Shown here: positions 12,366 to 20,066 of the stretch, one piece after another
How the letters are laid out: every line of letters starts with the position of its first letter
How positions within the stretch are numbered: position 1 is the first letter of the stretch
Notes under the pieces: generated by a model
What the model saw: only the letters and a program-made list of their open reading frames with translations
Told to the model about the DNA's origin: nothing
The model's database searches: none
Position numbers and translations under genes: made by a program
Origin: Thauera phenolivorans
GTDB lineage: Bacteria; Pseudomonadota; Gammaproteobacteria; Burkholderiales; Rhodocyclaceae
Assembly: GCF_001696715.1 (NCBI RefSeq)
Contig: NZ_MBFM01000001.1
Coordinates: 162,073-210,690, forward strand
Length of the DNA: 48,618 nt
Direction: 5' to 3'

Positions 12366-15350
12366 ATGGAACTGGCCAAAAGCTTCGAACCGGCGGACAT
12401 CGAGCGCCGCTGGTACCCCGAGTGGGAATCCCGCGGCTATTTCGACGCCGGCCTCGACACCTCGAACGACAACGCCTTCTGCATCCTGCTGCCGCCGCCC
12501 AACGTCACCGGCACGCTGCACATGGGTCACGGCTTCAACCAGACGCTCATGGATGCGCTCACGCGCTACCACCGCATGCGCGGCGACAACACGCTGTGGC
12601 AGCCGGGCACCGACCATGCCGGCATCGCCACCCAGATCGTCGTCGAACGCCAGCTCGATGCCCAGGGCGTGAGCCGACACGAGCTCGGTCGTGAGAAGTT
12701 CCTCGAGAAGGTGTGGGAGTGGAAGGAATACTCCGGCGGCACCATCACCCGGCAGATGCGCCGCCTCGGCACCAGTCCCGACTGGAAGCGCGAGCGCTTC
12801 ACGATGGACGAGGGCCTGTCGAAGACGGTCACCGAGACCTTCGTGCGCCTCTACAATGAGGGCCTGATCTACCGCGGCAAGCGCCTGGTGAACTGGGACC
12901 CGAAGCTCGGCACCGCGGTGTCCGACCTGGAAGTGGTGTCCGAGGAAGAGGACGGCAAGCTCTACCACATTCTCTACCCCTTCTCTGAGGGCCCGTTCGG
13001 CGAGCTGCGCGGCCTGACCGTGGCCACCACCCGCCCCGAGACCCTGCTCGGCGACGTCGCGGTGATGGTCCATCCCGAGGACGAGCGCTATGCGGGGCTG
13101 ATCGGCAAGACCGTCGCCCTGCCGCTCACCGGCCGCCACATCCCGATCATCGCCGACGACTACGTCGATCGCGAGTTCGGCACCGGCTGCGTCAAGGTCA
13201 CGCCGGCGCACGACTTCAACGACTACGCCGTCGGCCAGCGCCACGGACTCGAGATGATCGTCGTGCTCAGGCTCGACGGCAGCGTGCCCGCAGTCGCCGA
13301 GCGCTACACGACCGACGGCCAGCCGCTCGACGGCGTGCCGATGCCGGCCAGCGTCGCCGGCCTCGATCGCGTCCCCGCACGCGACAAGGTGGTTGCCGAG
13401 CTCGAGGCCGAGGGGCTGCTGGTGGAGGTGAAGGCGCACAAGATGCAGGTGCCGCGTGGCGACCGCACCGGGGTCGTCATCGAGCCGATGCTGACCGACC
13501 AATGGTTCGTCGCCATGAGCAAGCCGGGCGCGGACGGCAAGTCAATCACGCAGAAGGCGCTCGAGGTGGTGGCCTCGGGCGAGATCCGCTTCTACCCGGA
13601 GAACTGGGTCAACACCTACAACCAGTGGCTCAACAACATCCAGGACTGGTGCATCTCGCGCCAGCTGTGGTGGGGCCACCGCATCCCCGCCTGGTACGAC
13701 GAGGAAGGCAAGATCTACGTCGCCAGCTGCGAGGAAGAGGCGATCGCCGCCTGGAAGGCCGATCTCGAGACCGAGATCGCCCGGCTGCAGGCCGAGGTGG
13801 CGGGCCGCCAGCGCGAGGGTCAGACCGCCGAGCACTACCCGGATCTGGCCGAGCGCCTGTCGGTGCTGCACGCGCGCCACGAGGCCGGCGAGCTTCGCCG
13901 GGAGGAGGACGTGCTCGACACCTGGTACTCGTCGGCGCTGTGGCCCTTCTCCACGCTCGACTGGACCGCCGAATGGCCGGAGAAGAGCAACGACGCGCTC
14001 GATCTCTACCTGCCCTCGACCGTGCTCGTCACCGGCTTCGACATCATCTTCTTCTGGGTGGCGCGCATGGTGATGATGACCAAACACATCACCGGCAAGA
14101 TCCCCTTCAAGCACGTCTATGTGCACGGCCTGATCCGCGACGCGGAGGGCCAGAAGATGAGCAAGTCCAAGGGCAACGTGCTCGACCCGATCGACCTCAT
14201 CGACGGCATCGGCATCGACGAGCTGGTCAAGAAGCGCACCTTCGGCCTGATGAACCCGAAGCAGGCGCAGAGCATCGAGAAGAAGACGCGCAAGGAATTC
14301 CCCGAGGGCATCCCCGCCTTCGGCACCGACGCGCTGCGCTTCACCTTCGCCAGCCTCGCCAGCCCGGGCCGCGACATCAAGTTCGACCTCGCGCGCTGCG
14401 AGGGCTATCGCAACTTCTGCAACAAGCTGTGGAACGCCACCCGCTTCGTGCTGATGAACTGCGAAGGCCAGGACTGCGGCATCGGTGACAACGTCGCCTG
14501 CGCCACCGAGGTGCTCGACTTCTCCTTCGCCGACCGCTGGATCGTGTCGCGACTGCAGCGCACCGAGGCCGAAGTCGCCGCGCAGTTCGAGGCCTACCGC
14601 TTCGACCTCGTCGCGCGTGCGGTGTATGAGTTCGTGTGGGACGAGTACTGCGACTGGTACCTCGAGCTCGCCAAGGTGCAGATCCAGTCCGGCACCCCGG
14701 CGCAGCAGCGCGCCACCCGCCGCACCCTGCTGCGCGTGCTCGAGACCGTGCTGCGTATGGCCCACCCGCTGATCCCCTTCATCACGGAGGAACTGTGGCA
14801 GACGGTGGCGCCGCTCGCCGGCCGCAAGGACACCGACAGCCTGATGCAGGCACGCTACCCGCAGGCCGATCTCAAGCGCATCGACGAGGCCGCCGAGGCG
14901 AGGGTCGCCGAGCTCAAGGCGATGATCTACGCCTGCCGCAACCTGCGCGGCGAGATGGGCATCTCGCCTGCCCAGCGCCTGCCGCTGGTAGCCGCCGGCG
15001 ACGAGGCGGCGCTCCGCCTCTACGCGCCCTACCTGGCCGGTCTCGCCAAGCTGTCCGAAGTGCAGGTCGTCGCCGAGATCGGTGCCGACGAGCTCGCGCC
15101 GGTGGCGGTGGCGGGCGATACCCGGCTGATGCTGAAGGTCGAGATCGACATCGAGGCCGAGCGTGAGCGGGTGAAGAAGGAGATCGCCCGCCTCGAGGGC
15201 GAGGTGGCGAAGGCCGAGGGCAAGCTCGGCAACGCGAGCTTCGTCGAGCGCGCTCCCGCCGCGGTCGTCGGCCAGGAGCGGGAACGGCTCGCCGGCTTCC
15301 GCGCCACGCTGGAAAAGCTGCGTCCGCAGCTGGCGAAGCTGGGCGGCTGA
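12366..15350 (+). CDS. valS: Valyl-tRNA synthetase
   Basis: A class I aminoacyl-tRNA synthetase charging tRNA-Val, with an editing domain against threonine. The 994-residue protein carries the HIGH-type motif HMGH (residues 52-55) and KMSKS (597-601), the CP1 editing domain between them, the anticodon-binding domain, and the C-terminal coiled coil. It is some 40 residues longer than E. coli ValS; an extra charged helical stretch (about residues 460-510) before [11 protein letters not shown] accounts for much of this. A TATAAT box at 12329-12334 lies 31 bases before the start, though no good -35 is seen. Confidence 0.97.
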   Translation: MELAKSFEPADIERRWYPEWESRGYFDAGLDTSNDNAFCILLPPPNVTGTLHMGHGFNQTLMDALTRYHRMRGDNTLWQPGTDHAGIATQIVVERQLDAQGVSRHELGREKFLEKVWEWKEYSGGTITRQMRRLGTSPDWKRERFTMDEGLSKTVTETFVRLYNEGLIYRGKRLVNWDPKLGTAVSDLEVVSEEEDGKLYHILYPFSEGPFGELRGLTVATTRPETLLGDVAVMVHPEDERYAGLIGKTVALPLTGRHIPIIADDYVDREFGTGCVKVTPAHDFNDYAVGQRHGLEMIVVLRLDGSVPAVAERYTTDGQPLDGVPMPASVAGLDRVPARDKVVAELEAEGLLVEVKAHKMQVPRGDRTGVVIEPMLTDQWFVAMSKPGADGKSITQKALEVVASGEIRFYPENWVNTYNQWLNNIQDWCISRQLWWGHRIPAWYDEEGKIYVASCEEEAIAAWKADLETEIARLQAEVAGRQREGQTAEHYPDLAERLSVLHARHEAGELRREEDVLDTWYSSALWPFSTLDWTAEWPEKSNDALDLYLPSTVLVTGFDIIFFWVARMVMMTKHITGKIPFKHVYVHGLIRDAEGQKMSKSKGNVLDPIDLIDGIGIDELVKKRTFGLMNPKQAQSIEKKTRKEFPEGIPAFGTDALRFTFASLASPGRDIKFDLARCEGYRNFCNKLWNATRFVLMNCEGQDCGIGDNVACATEVLDFSFADRWIVSRLQRTEAEVAAQFEAYRFDLVARAVYEFVWDEYCDWYLELAKVQIQSGTPAQQRATRRTLLRVLETVLRMAHPLIPFITEELWQTVAPLAGRKDTDSLMQARYPQADLKRIDEAAEARVAELKAMIYACRNLRGEMGISPAQRLPLVAAGDEAALRLYAPYLAGLAKLSEVQVVAEIGADELAPVAVAGDTRLMLKVEIDIEAERERVKKEIARLEGEVAKAEGKLGNASFVERAPAAVVGQERERLAGFRATLEKLRPQLAKLGG

Positions 15351-15369
15351 TCCCGCCCGTGCCATGCAA

Positions 15370-15395
15370 AACGGGCTGCCTTCAGGCAGCCCGTT
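15370..15395. terminator. Hairpin between valS and the tusA-like gene
   Basis: AACGGGCTGCC (15370-15380) pairs perfectly with GGCAGCCCGTT (15385-15395) around a TTCA loop. The T tracts on either side are short, so it may serve both convergent genes but weakly. Confidence 0.75.
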
Positions 15396-15433
15396 CTTCG
15401 TCGACCCCGCCCGCGCGGGGACGGTGGCGAAGC

Positions 15434-15664
15434 CTACTTGCGGCGCAGGAAGAACTCGAAGGCCTTGTCTTCGGTCTCGCCCTGCCTGAGCAGCTCGTTG
15501 CCGGTCTGCTTGGCGAACGCCTGGAAGTCCTTCACCGAGCCGGGATCGGTCGCGACCACCCGCACCACCTGCCCCGCCTTCAGCTCGGCGAGCGCCTTCT
15601 TGGCGCGCAGGATGGGCAGCGGGCAATTCAGGCCGCGAGCGTCAACTTCCTTGTCGAATTCCAT
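15434..15664 (-). CDS. TusA/SirA family sulfurtransferase
   Basis: A 76-residue sulfur carrier protein of the TusA family (SirA-like fold). The catalytic cysteine is C14 in the signature NCPLPI (residues 13-18), which carries persulfide sulfur. In E. coli TusA feeds tRNA 2-thiouridine synthesis and also influences molybdenum cofactor formation; whether this paralogue is TusA itself cannot be decided from sequence. It stands alone, convergent to valS. Confidence 0.9.
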   Translation of the reverse strand: MEFDKEVDARGLNCPLPILRAKKALAELKAGQVVRVVATDPGSVKDFQAFAKQTGNELLRQGETEDKAFEFFLRRK

Positions 15665-15749
15665 CGTCCAGTCCTCTGTCGTTTCTTGTGCTTGTGGGCA
15701 AAGCGTTCGAGTTTAAAGGATGCGGCACGTCATCGGAAGGCGCGTCCGC

Positions 15750-17183
15750 TCAGTTCCGTTCCGCCTCGCGGTCCTCGCGCAGCCGGGTCTTGAGTTCGCG
15801 CAGCCGCGCGTCGACCGCTGACAACTCGTAGAAGTCGCCATCGCCGGCCTTGCGCGCGATCTCGAGCTGCTCGATCGCCGCCGGCACGCTGCCGCGCAGC
15901 ACATAGACTTCGGCCTGGGCGCGGTGCTGGGCGGTGCGCCGGCCGAGCTCGGCATTGGCGCGCGACAGCAGCAACCACAGCCGGGCGTCACCGCCGCGCT
16001 GCGTCAACGCCTTGCGCATCCCGACCACCGCCGCGGCGGGCTTGCCGGCTTGGATCTGCGCCTCGGCGAGCGCGTACTCCAGGCTGCGATATCCCCGATG
16101 GCGCTGACGCGCGGCCTCGAGCAGCGCCAGCGCGCCGACGCCGTCCTTGCGCGCCAGCCGGATCTCGGCGGCGAGCGTATCGACCCAGGGCGAGGACGCA
16201 ACGTCGGCGCGCAGTTCGTCCACCACCGCGGCCGCCTCGTCGAAGCGCGCCGCCCGCAGCAGGGCGCGCCCGAGGCCATAGCGCGCCGCCGCGTCGTCGG
16301 GATGGCGCTCGACGCCTTCCTGCATCTGCCTGACGGCATCGGCGGCGGCCCCTGCCTGCGCACGCAACTTGGCGCGCACGTAGCCGAATTCCGGTGAATC
16401 GAGCACCTGACGGTAGGGCATCGAGGAAGCCCGATTCTCCATGTCGGCGATGCGCTCGGTGGTCAACGGGTGGGTGCGCAGGTAGGCCGGCGCGTTGTTC
16501 TCGTAAAGCCGGCTGTCGCGCTGCAGGCGCTCGAAGAAGCCGGGCATGCCGCGCACATCGAAGCCGGCCTGCTCGAGGGTTTGCAGGCCGACGCGGTCGG
16601 CCTCGCGCTCGAAGCCGCGCGTGTAGCCGAGCTGGGACTGGATCGCCCCGGCCTGGCCGGCGGCGATCGCCGCCTGGCTCACCTGCGAATTGCTGCGCGC
16701 GGCCAGCACCGCGACCAGCAACGAAGCCAGCATCACCATCGAGGTCTGACTCTGCTTGCCGAACAACTGGGCGATGTGGCGCTGGGTGACGTGGGCGATC
16801 TCGTGGCCGAGCACCGAGGCGAGCTCCGACTCGCTGCGCGCCGCGAGGATGAGCCCGCTGTGCACCCCGATGTAGCCGCCCGGCAGGGCGAACGCGTTGA
16901 GGGTGGAGTCGCGCACGACGAAGAAGTCGAACTCGCGCAGCGGATCCTCGCTCGCCGCCACCAGCCGGTGTCCGAGCCGATTGACGTATTCCTCGACCTC
17001 CGGATCGTCGAGATAGGCCGCGTCGCGCCAGCGGATCTGCTGGATGATCTGCTCGCCGATGCGGCGCTCCGCCGCCGGCGAAAGTTCGGACGCCGCGACG
17101 TCCCCCAGGTCGGGCAGGTCCAGGGCCTGGACGGGAAGGGCCAGCGCGAGGCTGAGCAGCAGGGCGAGCGGTCGGCGCATCAT
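15750..17183 (-). CDS. BepA-like periplasmic M48 metalloprotease with TPR domain
   Basis: A 477-residue secreted zinc protease resembling BepA (YfgC), which degrades or helps assemble outer-membrane beta-barrel proteins such as LptD. It has a signal peptide (residues 1-20), the HEIAH zinc motif (H127, E128, H131) with a third ligand near E194 in FEREADRVG, and tetratricopeptide-like helices from about residue 285. Two adjacent ATG codons (17183 and 17180) are both possible starts. It is divergent from moaC. Assignment to the M48/BepA group is firm; substrate is inferred. Confidence 0.9.
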   Translation of the reverse strand: MMRRPLALLLSLALALPVQALDLPDLGDVAASELSPAAERRIGEQIIQQIRWRDAAYLDDPEVEEYVNRLGHRLVAASEDPLREFDFFVVRDSTLNAFALPGGYIGVHSGLILAARSESELASVLGHEIAHVTQRHIAQLFGKQSQTSMVMLASLLVAVLAARSNSQVSQAAIAAGQAGAIQSQLGYTRGFEREADRVGLQTLEQAGFDVRGMPGFFERLQRDSRLYENNAPAYLRTHPLTTERIADMENRASSMPYRQVLDSPEFGYVRAKLRAQAGAAADAVRQMQEGVERHPDDAAARYGLGRALLRAARFDEAAAVVDELRADVASSPWVDTLAAEIRLARKDGVGALALLEAARQRHRGYRSLEYALAEAQIQAGKPAAAVVGMRKALTQRGGDARLWLLLSRANAELGRRTAQHRAQAEVYVLRGSVPAAIEQLEIARKAGDGDFYELSAVDARLRELKTRLREDREAERN

Positions 17184-17297
17184 CGGGTGCTATGATACCC
17201 GCCCGCACCGAAGCGTTCCCCGCCGCATGTGTCGGTGTGTGGCAATCCCGTTCTCCTTTTTTCCCCAGCCCCCTGGCGGCGCGCCCGCCCCTCCGAG

Positions 17298-17786
17298 ATG
17301 AGCGAAGATACCGCCTCCCGCCTGACCCACTTCGACGCCGACGGCCAGGCCCACATGGTCGACGTCGGCGCCAAGGCCGAGACCCGCCGGGTGGCGGTCG
17401 CCACCGGCCGCATCCTGATGCAGCCGGCGACCTTCGAGATGATCGCCGGCGGACATGCGAAGAAGGGCGACGTGATCGGCATCGCGCGCATCGCCGCGAT
17501 CCAGGCCTCGAAGCGAACCGGCGAGTTGATCCCGCTGTGCCACCCGATCCCGCTCACCCGGGTCGCGGCCGAGTTCGCGCTCGACGCCGCCGCCCATGCG
17601 GTCGAGTGCACCGTCACCGCGGAGACGGTCGGCCGCACCGGGGTCGAGATGGAGGCGCTCACCGCGGTCAGCACCGGGCTGCTCACCATTTACGACATGT
17701 GCAAGGCGGTCGATCGCGGCATGCGCATCGAGGGCATCCGCCTGCTCGTGAAGAAAGGCGGCAAGTCGGGGCACTGGAAGGCCTGA
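17298..17786 (+). CDS. moaC: Cyclic pyranopterin monophosphate synthase, 3' end replaced by element
   Basis: MoaC makes cyclic pyranopterin monophosphate from the MoaA product in molybdopterin synthesis, which serves both Mo and W enzymes. From the ATG at 17298 ([13 protein letters not shown]) it has 162 residues, with [11 protein letters not shown] and [11 protein letters not shown], and the [11 protein letters not shown] segment that holds the catalytic Asp and Lys. The last 27 codons lie in the attL repeat, and the final residues GHWKA are element-encoded; the displaced host end at 26892 would give GHWLAAD. The active-site residues are all retained, so the protein is probably functional. 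Confidence 0.95.
   Translation: MSEDTASRLTHFDADGQAHMVDVGAKAETRRVAVATGRILMQPATFEMIAGGHAKKGDVIGIARIAAIQASKRTGELIPLCHPIPLTRVAAEFALDAAAHAVECTVTAETVGRTGVEMEALTAVSTGLLTIYDMCKAVDRGMRIEGIRLLVKKGGKSGHWKA
17696..17777 (+). repeat. attL, 82-bp direct repeat in moaC
   Basis: This stretch is identical base for base to 26796-26877. It encodes the end of MoaC from MCKAVDRG to GHW. Sequence to its left is host moaC; sequence to its right is element. Confidence 0.93.
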
Positions 17787-17919
17787 GCGTAACCGCTTGA
17801 ATTTGCAGGCGGTGCCCGGCTCTTTCTTGGCGTAGCGCTCGACCCTTCGGAAGCGTCCCTGAGGTTCTGCAGGGTTCGGTTATCGGTTCTGTCCATCGTT
17901 TGTCCAAGTGGGGGCTACG
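17787..17919. other. attL arm region with TGTCCAA motifs
   Basis: The 133 bases between moaC and the integrase hold TGTCCAT (17890-17896) and TGTCCAA (17901-17907). The same heptamer occurs four times at the other end of the element, so these are candidate integrase arm-binding or directionality-factor sites. No gene is seen. Confidence 0.5.
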
Positions 17920-18912
17920 ATGGCATCAATTAGGCGGCGTGGGGATCGTTGGCAGTGTCGTGTAACGCGGCACGGTTTCCCGCCAGAAACCAAGTCCTTC
18001 GCAACGAAGGCGGAAGCGGAAACATGGGCACGGTCCATCGAAGTCGAGATGGACAAGGGCAGGCACCAGAACCGCGCCTCAGTCGAGCGAACAACGCTTG
18101 CAGACATCCTGCTGCGGTACGCGGAAGAGGTCACGCCCTGTAAGAAGGGGGCGAAGGAAGAAGCCATCCGCCTGAACGCCCTACGGGCGAACAAAGTCGG
18201 CAAGTATGCCTTGGCGAACCTCAGTGCCGCAGCAGTGGCGAAGTTCCGCGACGAGCGATCGAAGACGGTCTCGGCGGGCACCGTGTTGCGGGATCTCGCC
18301 CTGCTCTCGTCCGTGCTGAATCATGCTCGCAGGGAATGGGGCTTTCCTGTCGAGAACGCCGTTCAAGCGATCCGGAAGCCACGACAGCCCCAAGGGCGGG
18401 AGCGCGTGCTATCGCACGATGAAGAAGCCCGCCTGCTGACCGCATCGGCCCCTTTAGGGCGTCGCAGTCCCTGGCTGCAGCCGATCATCATCCTTGCACT
18501 GGAAACGGCCATGCGGCGCGGCGAACTGCTTGCGCTGAGATGGGAGCATGTCTGCCTCGACAAGCGCACCGCCCTACTGCCCGACACCAAGAACGGCACG
18601 AGGCGCCTCGTGCCGCTGTCACCTCGCGCACTGGAAACCCTGAAGCACATGCCGCGCTCCATTGACGGGCGCGTGTTCCCGATCTCCGAGCCCGCCCTGC
18701 ACCTGCGGTTCAAGATGGCGTGCGACCGCGCGGGAATCGACGGGCTCCACTTCCACGACCTAAGGCACACGGCGACCACCAGACTTGCCGAGAAGCTGAC
18801 CAACTTGGCGGAGTTGTCCGCCGTAACCGGACACAAGTCGCTCCAGATGCTAAAGCGGTACTACCACCCCAACGCCGAAGCACTCGCGGAAAAGCTGGCG
18901 AAGACGGCGTGA
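17920..18912 (+). CDS. int: Tyrosine recombinase/integrase
   Basis: A 330-residue phage-type site-specific recombinase. It has an N-terminal Arm-type domain (about 1-50), a SAM-like core-binding domain (about 55-150) and the catalytic domain. Catalytic residues are R199 (in TAMRRGELLAL), K224, H279 and R282 (in HDLRHTATT), H305 (TGHKS) and the nucleophile Y314 (KRYYHP). All are present, so the enzyme should be active. The ATG at 17920 has GGGGGC upstream; an in-frame GTG at 17908 abuts the TGTCCAA site and is less likely. It lies next to attL, reading into the element. Confidence 0.95.
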   Translation: MASIRRRGDRWQCRVTRHGFPPETKSFATKAEAETWARSIEVEMDKGRHQNRASVERTTLADILLRYAEEVTPCKKGAKEEAIRLNALRANKVGKYALANLSAAAVAKFRDERSKTVSAGTVLRDLALLSSVLNHARREWGFPVENAVQAIRKPRQPQGRERVLSHDEEARLLTASAPLGRRSPWLQPIIILALETAMRRGELLALRWEHVCLDKRTALLPDTKNGTRRLVPLSPRALETLKHMPRSIDGRVFPISEPALHLRFKMACDRAGIDGLHFHDLRHTATTRLAEKLTNLAELSAVTGHKSLQMLKRYYHPNAEALAEKLAKTA

Positions 18913-18966
18913 CACAGCGCCAGCAACCCAAAACCATTACCTGAATCGAAACCCAAGGACAAAATC

Positions 18967-19359
18967 ATGACCACGATTGTTTGCGGAATCATCACTAACG
19001 ACCCGATCAACCTTGATGTGATCAAAAACGCTTATTCCAAGCTCGCTGAGGTCCCGTCTGTCTGGATCGATGTTGATGCTGACATAAAGCGCCCAGCGAT
19101 GCAGCGACAAGGGTATAACCGGGCAAAATGGTTTGACGATTTGCTGCCGCGATGCCTGCAAGGCCTGCAGGGGCGTCCCGGCGCCCTGGACCTGTTCGTG
19201 ACTGTCGAGAACGGGGCAGAAGCGGCGCAGGTGCTGGCGCTGGGCGGCGTGGTCGCCCGAGTGGGCGGGGACAACGGCGCGGGCGTGGATGGCGCCCTAG
19301 ACCTGCGCGGGATGGCGCCGAAGACTGCGGCGCGAGAGCTGGCGCGAACGGTGGGGTGA
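18967..19359 (+). CDS. Hypothetical protein of the element
   Basis: A 130-residue protein I do not recognise. AAGGA at 18955-18959 precedes the ATG by seven bases. The N-terminal half (MTTIVCGIITNDPINLDVIK and on) comes from comparatively AT-rich DNA; the C-terminal half, from about residue 58, is Gly- and Ala-rich and encoded by GC-rich DNA, which may mark a junction. There is no signal peptide or membrane segment. It sits 54 bases after the integrase and is followed by a strong terminator, so it may be co-transcribed with int; a recombination accessory role is only a guess. Confidence 0.6.
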   Translation: MTTIVCGIITNDPINLDVIKNAYSKLAEVPSVWIDVDADIKRPAMQRQGYNRAKWFDDLLPRCLQGLQGRPGALDLFVTVENGAEAAQVLALGGVVARVGGDNGAGVDGALDLRGMAPKTAARELARTVG

Positions 19360-19370
19360 TTCTCGCGCAG

Positions 19371-19411
19371 AAAAGCCAACGGCAGATCCTTGGATCTGCC
19401 GTTGGCTTTTT
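19371..19411 (+). terminator. Strong rho-independent terminator after the int unit
   Basis: AAAAGCCAACGGCAGATCC (19371-19389) pairs perfectly with 19392-19410 around a tiny loop, ending in TTTTT. The stem is 18-19 bp and flanked by A and T runs, so it could work in both directions. Confidence 0.88.
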
Positions 19412-19811
19412 GTCACCGGACAGTTGGGGCCTTGGCCGGTTTGGCGGGGACGGATCGAATATAAACAAATGGCCTCAATTCGGCAAGTTGATATAACCTT
19501 AAAGCGCTTCCTCGTACGATAAAACCGGCTTATATTCTCACGGCACGATGGGCGTTCCGCATCACGGAGTGCTCGCCCGGACACCAGCCTGAAATCACTG
19601 CCCTAGGCGGGGACGTGACCTAGGGAAATGGAGCCCCGCTGACTGGCGGAACGCCAGCGGCAAACCTTGCTCTGATTCACCGTACAGGGACGGTTGCTTT
19701 CCCACCCGCCAAACCACCTTCAAAAAAAGGGGTTTGGCGTTGTTGTTTGTGGGGCTCACCCTGGACGGTGGCCCCACTCGCCAAACCCGATAACCATAGG
19801 AGTTTGGCGAA
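19412..19811. promoter_or_regulatory. Control region with five GTTTGGCG motifs
   Basis: This 400-base gap holds no gene I can support. It contains GTTTGGCG at 19439-19446, 19732-19739 and 19802-19809, and its complement CGCCAAAC at 19707-19714 and 19779-19786. The copies form two inverted pairs (19707/19732 and 19779/19802); the second pair brackets the AGGAG ribosome site of the HTH gene. TGGGGC (19750-19755) and GCCCCA (19771-19776) form another stem, and two CCTAGG palindromes lie near 19600-19625. It looks like an operator region for the replication genes, possibly bound by the HTH protein itself. Confidence 0.5.
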
Positions 19812-20066
19812 ATGGACAGTCACATCATACAAGATGCGCCGCAGGACGGCGCACGGCAACGCGCCTGCATTTTGCAGCACCTCACCCTGTACGGACAAAT
19901 CTCAACGACCGAAGCCCGAGAGCGGTACGGGATCATGTCCCCGGCTTCCCGTGTGCTTGAACTGCGGCGTGCTGGACACCAGATCGACACGGTTCGGCTT
20001 CGTGCGCCCGATGCGAACGGGCAATTCCACAATCAGGCCAAGTACGTGATGCGGGGTGTGAAATGA
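19812..20066 (+). CDS. Small helix-turn-helix protein (HTH_39-like)
   Basis: An 84-residue basic protein with a helix-turn-helix over about residues 15-58: ACILQHLTLYGQISTTEARE then YGIMSPASRVLELRRAGH. This is the pattern of the HTH_39 family common in phages and integrative elements, used as regulators or origin-binding factors. AGGAG (19798-19802) precedes the start and is inside an inverted repeat. The stop overlaps the primase-helicase start (ATGA), so the two are coupled. A role in regulating replication is inferred. Confidence 0.75.
   Translation: MDSHIIQDAPQDGARQRACILQHLTLYGQISTTEARERYGIMSPASRVLELRRAGHQIDTVRLRAPDANGQFHNQAKYVMRGVK

Noticed and set aside
13542-15626. Long minus-strand ORF opposite valS
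   Set aside because: Low-complexity His/Val/Gly-rich product without domains, entirely shadowing valS.
17696-17787. tRNA gene as the integration target
   Set aside because: The repeat reads in frame as the end of MoaC and has no cloverleaf features; the target is moaC.
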